NCBI GenBank assembly: GCA_015680685.1
Contig: MNCI01005798.1
Span: forward strand, 25,564-89,563
Length of the DNA: 64,000 bases
Direction of reading: 5' to 3'
Source: Gnetum montanum
Lineage: Eukaryota; Streptophyta; Gnetopsida; Gnetales; Gnetaceae
The notes beneath the pieces are model-generated. The model worked only from the letters and a program-made list of their open reading frames with translations. It made no database searches and was not told where the DNA came from. A program made the translations under genes and the position numbers. Shown in pieces: positions 1 to 9,639 of this stretch; the stretch's first letter is position 1, and each line of letters starts with the position of its first letter.

Positions 1-2
1 AA

Positions 3-517
3 ATTATATATCCAGTGTGATATTCGACATGGCTTGCTAATCTTGTCCCAGTAAGAAAGAAAAATGGTGATATACGACTCTGTGTAGACTTTAGAAATTT
101 AAATGATGCTTCAAAGAAGGATAAGTATCCACTTCCGAGAATTGATGAGATGCTTATTAAAGTCTCAGGTTGTCAAGTATATTCTTTCCTAGATGGTTTC
201 TTAGGTTATAATCAAATCGTGGTGGATAAGAATGATAGATACAAAACATCATTTTCACTAAGTGGGGAACTTTCGCTTACCAAAGAATGCCATTCGGATT
301 GTCAAATTCCGGAGCTACTTTTCAAAGAGCAATGGATTTAGCATTTAAGGATTTATTAGGCAAATTCGTGGTGGTTTATTTGGATGATATTACAGTATTT
401 TCAAAGAATAAAGAAGATCATATCGATCATCTTCAGCAAGTTTTCAACAGATGCCGTGAGTTTGGTATTTCATTAAATCCTAAGAAGTGTATCTTTGGGG
501 TTAAATCTGGAAGTTGA
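3..517 (+). pseudogene. Element A reverse transcriptase (5' part of pol)
   Basis: This is the palm and fingers of a gypsy reverse transcriptase, which copies the element RNA into DNA in virus-like particles. Visible motifs, in order, are RLCVDFRNLN, YPLPRIDEM, FLDGFLGYNQI, MPFGLSNSGATFQRAM and the catalytic box VVYLDDITVF with both aspartates. The frame is broken three times. A TGA at 18-20 stands where CGA (Arg) is expected. A one-base frameshift lies near 252-258, moving the reading from frame 3 to frame 2. A TGA at 515-517 separates it from the RNase H part, which continues in the same frame. The other reading, two separate short ORFs, is less likely because the RT blocks run without a gap. 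Confidence 0.85.
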
Positions 518-526
518 TTAGGCCAT

Positions 527-2458
527 GTGATATGTCAAGAAGGGATTGCCATAGACAATTCCCGAATTCAAGCAGTACAGAATATTGAGCATCCCACAAG
601 TAAGAAATCTCTTAGATCTTTCTTTGGGAAGATAAACTTTGTGAAAAAGTTCATCCCCGGGTTTACTGAAATTACCAAACCTTTGATGCATATGCTAAAA
701 AAGGATGTCCAAGTAGAGAAAACACCAGAATCAGAGAGAGCTTTATCAGAAATCAAAAAGGCTATACAAGAGGCTCCATATTTGGTAAAGCCTAGACTTA
801 AAGAAGATTTTTGGTTATACTCTTTTGCTTCAAATGATTCTATCGCTGCCGTTCTAACACAAAAGGATAGTGAAGGTCAAGATGAACCAATTGGATTTTT
901 TGGGTATCAGTTGAAAGGTTCAGAGTTAAATTACTCAGACTTAGAGAAACAAGCTTTCGCAGTCATCAAGGCACTTCAGCATTTTAAATATTATTTGGAG
1001 AGTTCATTAGTTCACATTATGCTAATTGAACCTGCAGTCAAGCGATTCCTATCCCAAAATGAGATTGGATTGAAAAGAGGAAAATGGCTTATAAAGTTGC
1101 AAAGTTTCAGATTTTCATTGGAAATATGCAAGACAATTAAGGGAATGGGATTAGCCAAGTTAATGACTAGAGAAAGTGAAGTATGTACACTTGACACCCA
1201 TGAAGAGAATTGGTATGATGAAATTCTCAAATTTCTTAGTACAAGGAAAATCCCAAATAATTTAACTGCAAGTCAAAAGAGAGCTTTCTTCAAAAGAGCA
1301 CGAAGATTTGTTGTTAAAGATGGTATATTATATCGAAAGGATTTTCGGGGAGTTTTATTGGAATGTGTTCATAATGATCAAATTAGTTTCATTTTGGAAC
1401 AATTTCATGATCATTTGAATTTATTTTATGAATCCCCTAAGTCAACTATGCAACATATACTTCGATATGGATATTACTGGCCTTCCATGTATCAAGACAT
1501 TAGTTCAAAGATTCAAAAATGCTATAAATGTCAAATTCATGGGCCCAAGATTAAAAGGGCTAGAGCCCCTTTAAAGCCAGTAGTTGCAGATAGACCATTT
1601 CAGCAATGGGGTTTGGATTTTATTGGTACAATTACTCCTTCAAGAGCTGGACACAAGTTTATTCTCACAGCTACTGATTATTTTACTAAATGGTCTGAAG
1701 CAAAGGCTCTAAGAGGAAGTTCAGCATCAGACGTGATTAAGTTTCTAGAAGACCACATTCTAAGTAGATTTGGTCTACCCAAAGTGTTAGTGTCAGACAA
1801 TGGACCCACCTTCAAATCCGAAGAGTTTATCAGATGGGCATCTGAAAGATCTATTTTCTTATTTTCCTCATCAAATTATTATCCTCAAGGAAATGGTTTA
1901 GCGGAGTCCACTAATAAGAAGCTTATCGCTTATATCAAGAAATCAATGGATGGGAATCCAGGAAATTGGATTGATTATCTACAATCCGCATTATGGTCAG
2001 ATCGAATCAGATTCAAGAAAGCTATTGGGACATCACCATATAACTTAGTCTATGGTTTGCCAGCAAGAATTACAAACAAGATTATAAGCTCAGCTTCTGA
2101 ATTTGTACAAAGATATAGTGAAAAGACTGATAAAGATAGAAGTTTCATGACTTTACTTATTAAAAGAGAAGCTGAAGTAGATAAAGCAAGGGATAATTTG
2201 TTACAAAATACCTCTCAAGTTAAAAGATGGTTTGATAGAAAGGCTTTGAAAAGAACTTTCAAGATAGGAGACCTTGTCCTATTATGGAATATGAAGAAAC
2301 CAAATAAGTTTACACCGACATGGACTGGTCCCTTTCAAATTACAAAGCAATTATCAGAGGATACTTACAAATTATCAACCTTGGATGGCATGGAATTGCA
2401 ATTTCCATATAATGTTTTGCATATAAAACATTATTTGGGACAATTGCATACAACTTGA
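527..2458 (+). CDS. Element A pol: end of RT, RNase H and integrase
   Basis: An open frame of 643 codons encodes the RT thumb, RNase H and integrase. The Met start is only the first ATG after the nonsense codon at 515-517; the real frame continues from upstream. Residues 1-60 finish RT (LRSFFGKINFVKKFIPGF). RNase H lies at about 95-225 (SFASNDSIAAVL, LEKQAFAV). The integrase HHCC zinc finger lies near residues 292-334. The catalytic triad is intact: D in GLDFIG, D at about 424 in SDNGPTF and E at about 460, with 35 residues between the last two. The C-terminus has a WTGPFQI box and no chromodomain. A TGA follows at 2456. This is the best preserved enzyme in element A. Confidence 0.93.
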   Translation: MICQEGIAIDNSRIQAVQNIEHPTSKKSLRSFFGKINFVKKFIPGFTEITKPLMHMLKKDVQVEKTPESERALSEIKKAIQEAPYLVKPRLKEDFWLYSFASNDSIAAVLTQKDSEGQDEPIGFFGYQLKGSELNYSDLEKQAFAVIKALQHFKYYLESSLVHIMLIEPAVKRFLSQNEIGLKRGKWLIKLQSFRFSLEICKTIKGMGLAKLMTRESEVCTLDTHEENWYDEILKFLSTRKIPNNLTASQKRAFFKRARRFVVKDGILYRKDFRGVLLECVHNDQISFILEQFHDHLNLFYESPKSTMQHILRYGYYWPSMYQDISSKIQKCYKCQIHGPKIKRARAPLKPVVADRPFQQWGLDFIGTITPSRAGHKFILTATDYFTKWSEAKALRGSSASDVIKFLEDHILSRFGLPKVLVSDNGPTFKSEEFIRWASERSIFLFSSSNYYPQGNGLAESTNKKLIAYIKKSMDGNPGNWIDYLQSALWSDRIRFKKAIGTSPYNLVYGLPARITNKIISSASEFVQRYSEKTDKDRSFMTLLIKREAEVDKARDNLLQNTSQVKRWFDRKALKRTFKIGDLVLLWNMKKPNKFTPTWTGPFQITKQLSEDTYKLSTLDGMELQFPYNVLHIKHYLGQLHTT

Positions 2459-2726
2459 AGATGTTATGACACAAAAATAACATATGTATATAGTATTATG
2501 TAAATATTACTAGTAATTATGCTTTATTTATATTTGAAACATTATCTTTCCTTCAAATGAGGCAAGTGGAAGCATACAAGTGAAACAAGTGGAATTCTAC
2601 AAGTTTGACAAGTGGAGAGGGTGACTAATCCACCACTTGGTGAGGATTATGACAAATGGTTTGAATGCCTAGAAAGAAGGAAGCTTGGTTGGAGACACTT
2701 GGAGGGAAGTTAAACATTTAGGCACC

Positions 2727-2734
2727 TATAAAAG
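2727..2734 (+). promoter_or_regulatory. TATA box upstream of the extra ORF of element A
   Basis: A canonical TATAAAAG lies 70 bp before the ATG at 2804, which would leave an AT-rich leader of about 45 nt if transcription starts about 30 bp downstream. It lies inside the element, after pol and well before the LTR, so it could drive a subgenomic message. The function is inferred from sequence and spacing only. Confidence 0.45.
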
Positions 2735-2803
2735 GAGGGTTAGATTGCTTAAGATTTCATCATCTTTCATTTCAAGTTTGGTAGTGAAGATTAGAGAGAG
2801 CTA

Positions 2804-3298
2804 ATGGAGTTTAAGAGAGCAATGAGAAAGCCTTTTATTCCATATGTGATGGGATGTTGCCCTGAGCATGTATTGAAAGCCTATCTAAAGGCTAAATCTT
2901 GTGGAGCTCCAAAGGAATGCCCTTTTATGGCTTGGCTATCCGATGAATTCTCTTTTCTCACTTGGGGTTTAGATATTGAGTCCAATGTTTGGGGGCAATA
3001 TCAAGATTGCTCCAAAGATGAAGAAAAAGAAGAAGAGTCACCAACTCATGGAGAATCACCATGGGGATGGGGAGAAGCTTTGGCCTCTCATGAAGAGAAT
3101 GAAGGAAGCAATGAAGGAGAACAAGAAAGCTCTTCCAAACAAGAAAATAAGGAAAATCTTGAAGAAAAAGTTTCATCAAATCAAGGTGAGAACCCCACCA
3201 AACAAGAACACCACAAGACTGCTTATATTACATCAGAAATATCTTATGAAAAGGTGAAGGAGATGAGGATTCCCACTAGGGTAACCCTCACAATTTAG
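2804..3298 (+). CDS. Extra ORF of element A between integrase and 3' LTR, unknown function
   Basis: An intact ORF of 164 codons lies in the env position, 345 bp after the integrase stop and 212 bp before the LTR. The first 60 residues are compact and rich in Cys, Pro and Trp (CCPEHVLKAYLKAKSCGAP, then FMAWLSDEFSFLTWGLDIE). Residues 65-145 are highly acidic and low in complexity, rich in Glu, Ser, Asn and Lys, and probably disordered. I see no signal peptide or membrane segment, so it does not look like an envelope glycoprotein. A TATA box lies just upstream. Extra ORFs after pol are known in plant gypsy elements, but I do not recognise this protein. It stayed open while pol next to it gained three lesions, which may mean recent selection or only chance. 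Confidence 0.6.
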   Translation: MEFKRAMRKPFIPYVMGCCPEHVLKAYLKAKSCGAPKECPFMAWLSDEFSFLTWGLDIESNVWGQYQDCSKDEEKEEESPTHGESPWGWGEALASHEENEGSNEGEQESSSKQENKENLEEKVSSNQGENPTKQEHHKTAYITSEISYEKVKEMRIPTRVTLTI

Positions 3299-4860
3299 TT
3301 CCCATCTCAAGAATAGTCCATTGAAGGACTTGATAATGTATAGTTTGTTGTGTGCATTTTGTTATTTTAGGAATGAGGTTTTTGTCCCATCACACCTTAC
3401 GTTAAATGGGAATTTTCCTTAAAAAAAGATTTCTTCTTGAATGTAAAGATTTCAGTTTTGAAGTAAAGTTGCACAAATGTTCTTTAAAAAGGATTTTAAG
3501 GGGGCAGAAATGTTGATACATTTAGCCATTTCATGGAGCAGCAAGATGATAAAATATGAATAAAGTCACAAGGGATATTCAAGAGAAATATACATGGTGT
3601 TTGTGCTTAAATGATATTTTATACTTTGATATTCAAGAAGAATAGTTGAAGGAAGATAAATTTGTTTTAATGATAAGGAAAATTTATCATGCTCCTTTGG
3701 AAAATGAAGGATGGAAAATAAGTAAAGAGGTAAAAGAACCGATCCTGTTTACGGGGGAATCAAGGAAAATATCAAAGTTAATAAGGAATGAATAATGTTT
3801 TTATGACAAAAGAAAAAATAGACACAGTTCCAGCTCTTATGCACAATGGAAGAAAGACGGGGGAAGGAAAAATAATCCAAAAGAATATTAGTTTTTCGTT
3901 GCCAAAAAATTGCAGGAATCGCGCAGAGGAATGCAAGGGTTTTTACCCTGAAATGGTTTGTTGTTACACAGAAAATCGAATGTTCTTTTAACCTCAAACC
4001 AGCGGCATTTCTGCTGGCCACGTTGTGCTGAAATTTTTTTTGCAGGGACTCACTTCCGAATCCAAGTTTATGCAGTTGGTTTGCCTACCTCTGATGACGT
4101 TGACGCGCACCGTCCCGTTTAAGCCAAAAATAGACATCGGTATTTAAAAAGAAAAACAGTGAATCATAAACAGCGTTGGACGCCTGTGTCAGCGCAAACG
4201 GAGCCACCGAGACCTCTGCGCAGATGCCGCGCCACTGAATATTCACCGGTAAGTTCCAAAACAAAAGCAAAAGGGTGCTCTACTGCGGCAATTGATCCGC
4301 GACGTGATGGCCCTAAAATCTAAAATCAATGGAGGAAATTTGAAAGAACAATTTACAAAAACGCGGAAGCACAGGAAGCCCTGGCAAATTTGGGGTAAAA
4401 TAAATTAGTTCTTGCAACCAAAACCCTACGATTCAGGGCAATCTGTCCTATGAATGAAGTCTGTTTCCAGATCTTCCTCCAGTAATTAGACGAAGTAACG
4501 ATGCCGGATGCAGCTGCTGAGCCTTCTCTCACGGCGGTGGTTGCTGATGATCCTGGAAAGAAGCGGGATATTTCAAGAATATTTGATAACTGTTCCAAGT
4601 CTAGCGCCCTTGCATTCGGGATTAAAGTTCGAATTTGGTTTCTTTCGGTCATTTTTTTTTACATTATATTTAATAACAAGGTATCAATAACAACATTTAT
4701 TCCAAGGTAAATGTTGCATTATCACCCTGTTATTAAAAACATTAAGAGCCTCATATTGATATATTTGTGAACCATTATATGGGATTGATGGAATTACTTT
4801 CAAAACAATATTTATTTATTCCCCAACCTCCTAACTTCTTAAGTTAAATACTTCCTAACT

Positions 4861-5018
4861 TGTTGGCCAAGTTACTTGGGAGTAAAGTTAGCTAGGATGT
4901 TTGGTAAGTCATCTCCTATTGGTTGGCCAAGTTGCTTGGGAGTGAAGTTAGCTAGGATAATTAGTAAGTAATCTCCTATTGGTTGTCCAAGTTACTTGGG
5001 AGAGAAGTTAGGTAAGAT
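4861..5018 (+). repeat. Tandem 60-bp repeat in the U3 of LTR A (2.6 copies)
   Basis: Three successive units at 4861, 4921 and 4981 share TTGGCCAAGTTACTTGGGAG followed by an AGTTAGCTAGGAT block and CATCTCCTATTGG. The period is exactly 60 bp and the last unit is partial. The repeat ends about 40 bp before the TATA box, a position typical of LTR enhancers. Confidence 0.9.
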
Positions 5019-5057
5019 ATTTTTAAAAATGTAACTTCCCTACCTACCTTGGAATCC

Positions 5058-5065
5058 TATAAATA
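5058..5065 (+). promoter_or_regulatory. TATA box of LTR A
   Basis: TATAAATA in the context CCTATAAATAGG lies just after the U3 tandem repeat. Transcription would start near 5090, marking the U3/R border. An AATAAA polyadenylation signal follows at 5145-5150 within R. Confidence 0.7.
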
Positions 5066-5144
5066 GGCTTCAAGGGTCAAGAAAAAGAGGGAAGAAAGGA
5101 TCATCATCACACTTGGAAGATTTGTAAAGAAGATGGCTTGCTAG

Positions 5145-5150
5145 AATAAA
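5145..5150 (+). terminator. Polyadenylation signal in R of LTR A
   Basis: A perfect AATAAA lies about 55 bp after the predicted start of transcription, the usual place for the signal that ends retrotransposon RNA in the 3' LTR. Confidence 0.5.
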
Positions 5151-5940
5151 GATTTCAGCCTCTTTGTCATGGTCCTATGAGTTATGCATTTCATTTTTGT
5201 TTTGTTTAAATTGCTTAGCTAGTGGTTTAGATAGTATCATCCTTGGCGAGTAATTTTGGGATTTTTAGATTGCTCTTATTGTTCTTGTTGCCTGATAGAA
5301 ATTTCTGTTAAAATTTTGCCATAGAAGCGCTAGTGAATTAAAGCCTTAAGAGCATTTTAGTAGTAAATTTCGTTATTGTGCAACGTTTGGGAACAACTAT
5401 TGTGTTGTTGGAAGAGAGCCTCTGTTTGTAGTCACGCCGTGGAACAATTTAGTAGCCGAGAGGGTTCAGAAAATCTTTGGTATTTTGATGGGACCAGAAT
5501 AGCTTCTTTATCTTTAAAGTGATTTTCCGTGTTATTTCAATCAGAAATTGTCAAGTCTTTTAAAGGTTCTGTTTGAATGCAATCGTTGGCATCTATTGTC
5601 TAGTCAAAGTGGAGTCTCGTACGTGGTAGTTTACGCAGCGATTTTTGGTAGCACAGTAGGATTGTCTTGAAGATATTGCTTGGTTGAGCCTTGGAAGTTT
5701 GAACAATTCGTAGATATTGAATTTGGAATAGCTTTATTGCGAAGTGTTTACTCGTGTCATTTTACCTTGTTTAAATATTTGAGGTCCACACAAATCTGCT
5801 TTCTTTTCTTTTCTGTCTATTTCCATTGAATCTTGCTCTATTTCTAGTTTTCTTGTGGAACTATATCTCTCTCTGGGGAAAATTAGGAGTAGATTTGCGG
5901 AGTTGTGCTCAAATGTTTATGCAAAATTTTATTTGTTACA

Positions 5941-6498
5941 AGCAGGTATTATAGGGACCGCGTAGACTAGGTAGTTTGAACAAAATAGGAAACTTTCAAT
6001 AACTCACAGTACTGGACAAAGTTGGCTGAATCTCTTTAAAGTAAAGTCATTTGTAGTTCACACACAACGAAATTGTCACATTTCATACAACCGCACGCCG
6101 CAACAGCACACACACATACTCACATTAACTACTGAGTTATTTGGAGGTATCTGGGCCTTGGTGTAGCCAGAGACCAGCAGGCACCTAAATCCTGTTCGAG
6201 GACACTCGTTGGCGGTCGTGTCCCAAATGGTTGCCAACAGTTTTACGTCTCAGTAGACGGCTACTTACCTGTGCCAGTTTTATGTCGTAGGAGATAGCCG
6301 GTGCTAGTTTAGCGTCGTGACAGACGCGTGCAAAAGATGCCAGTTTTTTGTCTTGGCGGACCTGTACAACATTGCGAGTTTTACGTCGTAGCGGACGGTC
6401 ACAACTTGCCAGTTTAGCGTTGTAGCGGATGGTGGTTACCAGTTTAGCATCGTAGCGGACGATGGTTGCCATACTTGTTGTTGACACCATAGATGCTG
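5941..6498 (-). other. 3' untranslated region of element B
   Basis: The stretch after the pol stop contains the tandem repeat at 6227-6470, then about 250 bp without recognisable features. No polypurine tract and no copy of the LTR start are seen before the border with element A. The element therefore appears cut off here. Confidence 0.6.
6227..6470 (-). repeat. Tandem repeats (about 7 units of 30-36 bp) after the pol of element B
   Basis: On the plus strand, units starting near 6235, 6271, 6303, 6339, 6374, 6409 and 6439 share the core CCAGTTTTACGTCGTAGCGGACGG with variations. On the minus strand one frame reads as a repeating RYDAKLA-like peptide, open from 6490 to 6185. Tandem arrays between pol and the 3' LTR are a known trait of Ogre/Tat elements. 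Coding is doubtful. Confidence 0.85.
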
Positions 6499-7962
6499 CT
6501 AAATGTAATACCGCTTCAGATATACATGATTTACAGGGTTTGGTAATTCATTGTCATTGACGTCTGCTAATTTGAATGCTCCGTTGTTGTACGCGTCAAG
6601 CACCAAGAAAGGGCCCTCCTAGTTTGCAGAGAACTTGCCTACTGGTTCGCGCACGGCTTTGAGAACTAGATCTCCTTTCTTGATCAGGCGTTGCTGAAGG
6701 TTGTGACGATGCTTCTGTCTCTGTTTGTCTTGATACCTTTCAATCGTGTCAAGAGCCTGTATCCACTTCTCTTCTACTGAATCCAGATCTGCGATTCGAG
6801 ACTCGGTGTGTTGAGCCTCATTTATAACCGTGGAGAGGACCATTCTCAGAGAAGGAATCTGCAACTCGAGAGGCAGCACTGCTTCAGACCTGTAAACCAG
6901 GCTATAGGGTGTACTACCCGTAGCTATCCTACACGTAGTATGATACGCCCATAGCACATAGAGGATCTGTTTGTGCCACCGCCTTTTGTTGCCATCGAGC
7001 ATTTTCTTGAGCAGATTGATGATCACTTTGTTCGTTGCTTCAGCTTGACCATTCGCTTGTGGGTAATAGGGGGAGGAGAAAGATTGTCTAATGCCCAGGT
7101 TATCATAGAAGGATTTGGTTTCCGTGCTACTAAACTGTGGCCCATTGTCGGTCACGATAGTCATCGGGAGACCAAATCTGGTTACTATATTGTCCAGGAT
7201 AAAATGGCAAATCTGCTGAGATGTGATCTTTCGTAGGGGAATAGGCTCTACCCACTTTGTAAAATATTCAGTAGTGGTAATAATGAAGCTATGACCTGCG
7301 GAAGATTTCGGCGTGATGGGGCCTATAATGTCTAGTCCCCATCGTTGAAATGACCATGTTATCTGCGTTGTATGTAATTCTGTAGGTGACACGTGTATAA
7401 GATTCGCGTGACGCTGACACGTGTCACAAGTCTTAACCTTTGTCAGGTAATCTTTCTCCATGCATGGCCAGTAGTATCCTAAGTGACGGATTTTTAGGGC
7501 CATAGCCCATGGTGCTACGTGGCCGCCGCATAGTCCCTCGTGAACTTCGCCAACTATATGCTGCGCTTGGCTTTTATCAACACAAGTAAGTAGCATGCCA
7601 TCAAAGGAGCACTTACAAAGAGTGTTGTCTCCGATGATGACGTATTGCCTAGCCTGCTTGCAGATCGCATCTTTCTGTGCGCGTGTTAATTCAGATGGTA
7701 GCTCGCCCTGTAAAAGGTAAGTTTTAATGTCGTCGTACCATTCAGGCGTGCTTTCCTCGAGAAGAGAAGAGATTTGCTCCGTCTGAATGATGGGATCTGT
7801 GCAGTCTGTTATCAATGCAGGGTAGGTGTCAAACAGATGTGAAGGCACGTTCAGAGCCAGGGTGGCTAGCGCATCGGCTAGTGTGTTGTCCGTGCGTGGC
7901 ACGTGCTGGACGTCGATGGTCGCAAATCGTCTCAGAAGATCTTTAGCCTTATAGTAGTAGGG
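6499..7962 (-). pseudogene. Element B integrase
   Basis: This is the integrase, which joins the DNA copy to the host chromosome. The HHCC zinc finger is complete (HEGLCGGH, then CDTCQRH). The catalytic residues are present: D in RWGLDIIG, D in VTDNGPQF and E in ANGQAEATN. The C-terminus keeps the GPFLV and LPNPVNHVYLKRYY boxes typical of Tat integrases and ends at a stop at 6499-6501. One in-frame TAG at 6619-6621 replaces an expected Trp codon. A second TAG at 7963-7965 separates it from the second RNase H. The frame is continuous with the rest of pol, with no indel. Loss of function therefore rests on single substitutions. Confidence 0.92.
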
Positions 7963-7965
7963 CTA

Positions 7966-8226
7966 CAGATGTACAGCCTTGTAGGCGTAGACTCCTGTGA
8001 TCTGATTTATGATAAGCATCGAATCACCTCTAATCGCCAGGTGTCGAACATCGAGTTCACTGGCAGTTAGTAATCCCCTGAGGAGCCCCTCGTACTCTGC
8101 CACATTGTTCGTACAAGGGAAGGTCAAGCGATAAGTGTGGAGACGCACATCCTCAGGTGATAGCGTAATAACAGTGGTAGCACTGTCACCTCTAGCGGTT
8201 GAAGCTCCGTCGAAATACAACGTTTC
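7966..8226 (-). pseudogene. Element B second (Tat-specific) RNase H domain
   Basis: A second RNase H lies between the RT-linked RNase H and integrase. It shows YFDGAS (first Asp), NNVAEYEGLL (Glu) and RGDSMLI (Asp), the pattern of the additional RNase H found in Tat elements. It is bounded by two in-frame stops, TAA at 8227-8229 and TAG at 7963-7965, each one substitution from a sense codon. Its partner, the ordinary gypsy RNase H, lies just upstream within 8296-9519. The two RNase H copies are part of why I place element B in Tat/Ogre rather than Athila. Confidence 0.88.
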
Positions 8227-8295
8227 TTAAGGGCCTGTCAAGACAGGGCTTAAACTATGTACATGTGCGTCAGGGAACTCTGGTTCTATAGTCGC

Positions 8296-9639
8296 CTAAT
8301 TGTTAATTGGTGATGTAATTAACTGGTCAGCTATTGCTTGGCCTTTCGTAGATGATTGGCCGATATAGTGCAGATCAAATTCTGCTGTGATAGCTTTCCA
8401 GCGAGCTATTTTACTACTCTCGTATAAGCTATGCGTAATGGCCCTAAGAATGTTATTTTTACAGATGATGTTGACCTTGCTACGGAAAAGATAATGCCTA
8501 CACTTTTTAAGCGTAAAAACTAATGTTAGGCAATTACACTCTATGTCGTTATACCTCGTTTCGTACGCACATAGAGCATGACTCAAGTAGTAGATGGGCA
8601 CTTCCGACCCATCATCCCTTCTTTGACAAAGTAATGTGGTTAACGCTACGTCCGAAGTTGCGAGGTAAATGTAAAATGGCAAGTTCCTTTGTGGTGGGAA
8701 AACCATCGGTAGATGTTGCAGTTCTCGTTTTAAGCTGTCAAACGCACATTGGCAATCGTCGGTCCATTCGAAATTAACCCCTTTTTTCAGCAAGTGTTGC
8801 ATAGGGTGTAGCTTGTCGGTTAATCTCGAGATGAACCGGCGTATAAACTGTAGGCGTCCTTGTAACCCGCGTAATTGCTTAAGGTCTGTGGGAGGTGTTA
8901 GCTCAACAATGGCTTTGACCTTATCAGGGTCAACTTGTATGCCGGCTTCCGACACCACAAACCCCAGCATGCGTCCGGTTTTAACTCCGAATATGCATTT
9001 CTTTGGGTTAAGCCGGAGCTCGTATTTGGAGCATCTTTTCAGGACTAACTCCAGGTCTCCTGAATGATCTTCAGACTTTAAAGACTTAATAGCTATATCG
9101 TCTACGTAATCATTCATCCTTCCTAGGAGGTAATCGCTGAAGATGTATGTCATGGCTCGTTGATACGTTGCTCCGGCGTTCTTTAGACCAAAAGGCATCA
9201 TAGTGTAGAAAAAGGTGCCCCAGGGCGTGATGAATGTCGTGGTGAATTGGTGTTCTGGGTTGATTCGAATCTGATTATAGCCTGAGAAACCATCCATAAA
9301 GGATAGCAGCGCATGCCCAGCTGTCGTGTCGACTAGTTGATCGATACTTGGAAGCGGGAAGTTATCTTTGATTGTAGCTTTGTTTAAATCCCGGAAGTCT
9401 ATGCAAATGCGTATGCTTCTGGTCTTCTTTGGGACGACTATAATGTTAGACACCCAATCCGAGTAATTGACCGCGCGAATGAAACCAGCCTGATATAGTT
9501 TGGTGATTTCATTACGCATGGCTAGCGTGATCTCTGGCTTGATTTTGCGTGCTTTTTGACTAACTGCTTTAATCTGCGGATCTAAGATGATGTTATGTTG
9601 GATTAGCCTGGGGTCTAGTCCAGGTATATCCTTGTATGA
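8296..9639 (-). CDS. Element B reverse transcriptase and first RNase H
   Basis: The core polymerase is open from after a TGA at 9640-9642 to a TAG just below 8296. Its first Met gives 407 codons from 9519, but the frame starts earlier. In order it has ITKLYQAGFIR, RICIDFRDLNKA, FMDGFSGYNQI, MPFGLKNAGATYQRAM and the catalytic NDYVDDIAI with both Asp. LRGLQGRLQFIRRFI and the RNase H blocks (FYIYLATSDVALTTLL, YLSHALCAYETRY) follow. The TGA at 9640 sits where almost all relatives have Trp in an FAWS motif. All pol pieces from 9978 to 6501 are in one frame. Confidence 0.93.
   Translation of the reverse strand, partial: SYKDIPGLDPRLIQHNIILDPQIKAVSQKARKIKPEITLAMRNEITKLYQAGFIRAVNYSDWVSNIIVVPKKTRSIRICIDFRDLNKATIKDNFPLPSIDQLVDTTAGHALLSFMDGFSGYNQIRINPEHQFTTTFITPWGTFFYTMMPFGLKNAGATYQRAMTYIFSDYLLGRMNDYVDDIAIKSLKSEDHSGDLELVLKRCSKYELRLNPKKCIFGVKTGRMLGFVVSEAGIQVDPDKVKAIVELTPPTDLKQLRGLQGRLQFIRRFISRLTDKLHPMQHLLKKGVNFEWTDDCQCAFDSLKRELQHLPMVFPPQRNLPFYIYLATSDVALTTLLCQRRDDGSEVPIYYLSHALCAYETRYNDIECNCLTLVFTLKKCRHYLFRSKVNIICKNNILRAITHSLYESSKIARWKAITAEFDLHYIGQSSTKGQAIADQLITSPINN

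Larger units (their letters stand above)
2459..3510 (+). other. 3' internal region and polypurine tract of element A
   Basis: Apart from the ORF at 2804-3298 this is AT-rich spacer. It ends in a purine-rich run at 3498-3510 (AAGGGGGCAGAAA), directly before TGTTGATACA. That is the expected polypurine tract plus LTR start for second-strand priming. Three similar AAAGATTTC-type stretches precede it. Confidence 0.7.
1..5940 (+). mobile_element. Element A: 3' part of a Ty3/gypsy LTR retrotransposon
   Basis: The order RT, RNase H, integrase, extra ORF, polypurine tract, LTR is that of a Ty3/gypsy element read on the plus strand. Its 5' LTR, gag and protease would lie left of the window. The integrase C-terminus has no chromodomain, which argues against the chromovirus branch. 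The right boundary is set at a TTACA end at 5940, before GC-richer DNA of element B. That edge is inferred because the matching 5' LTR is not visible. Damage in pol is light: a TGA at 18-20, a frameshift near 255 and a TGA at 515-517. Confidence 0.8.
3511..5940 (+). repeat. 3' LTR of element A
   Basis: The LTR starts with TGTTGATACA right after the polypurine tract and is taken to end at TTACA (5940), giving about 2.4 kb. Inside it are a U3 with a 60-bp tandem repeat (4861-5018), a TATA box at 5058 and an AATAAA at 5145, which is the right order for U3-R. Short ORFs in 3749-4710 on both strands have no recognisable product. The right end is uncertain by perhaps 100 bp without the partner LTR. 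Confidence 0.6.

Noticed and set aside
2958-3257. Alternative frames at the extra ORF of element A
   Set aside because: The minus-strand 73-codon ORF and the plus frame of 93 codons are low-complexity shadows of the acidic ORF at 2804-3298, which has the better start context and TATA spacing.
3749-4710. Several ORFs of 60-100 codons on both strands
   Set aside because: They overlap each other in the U3 of LTR A and show no domain or coding pattern.
6973-9067. Plus-strand ORFs at 6973, 8523 and 8813, and one at 9587-10009
   Set aside because: They are mirror frames of the well supported pol of element B.
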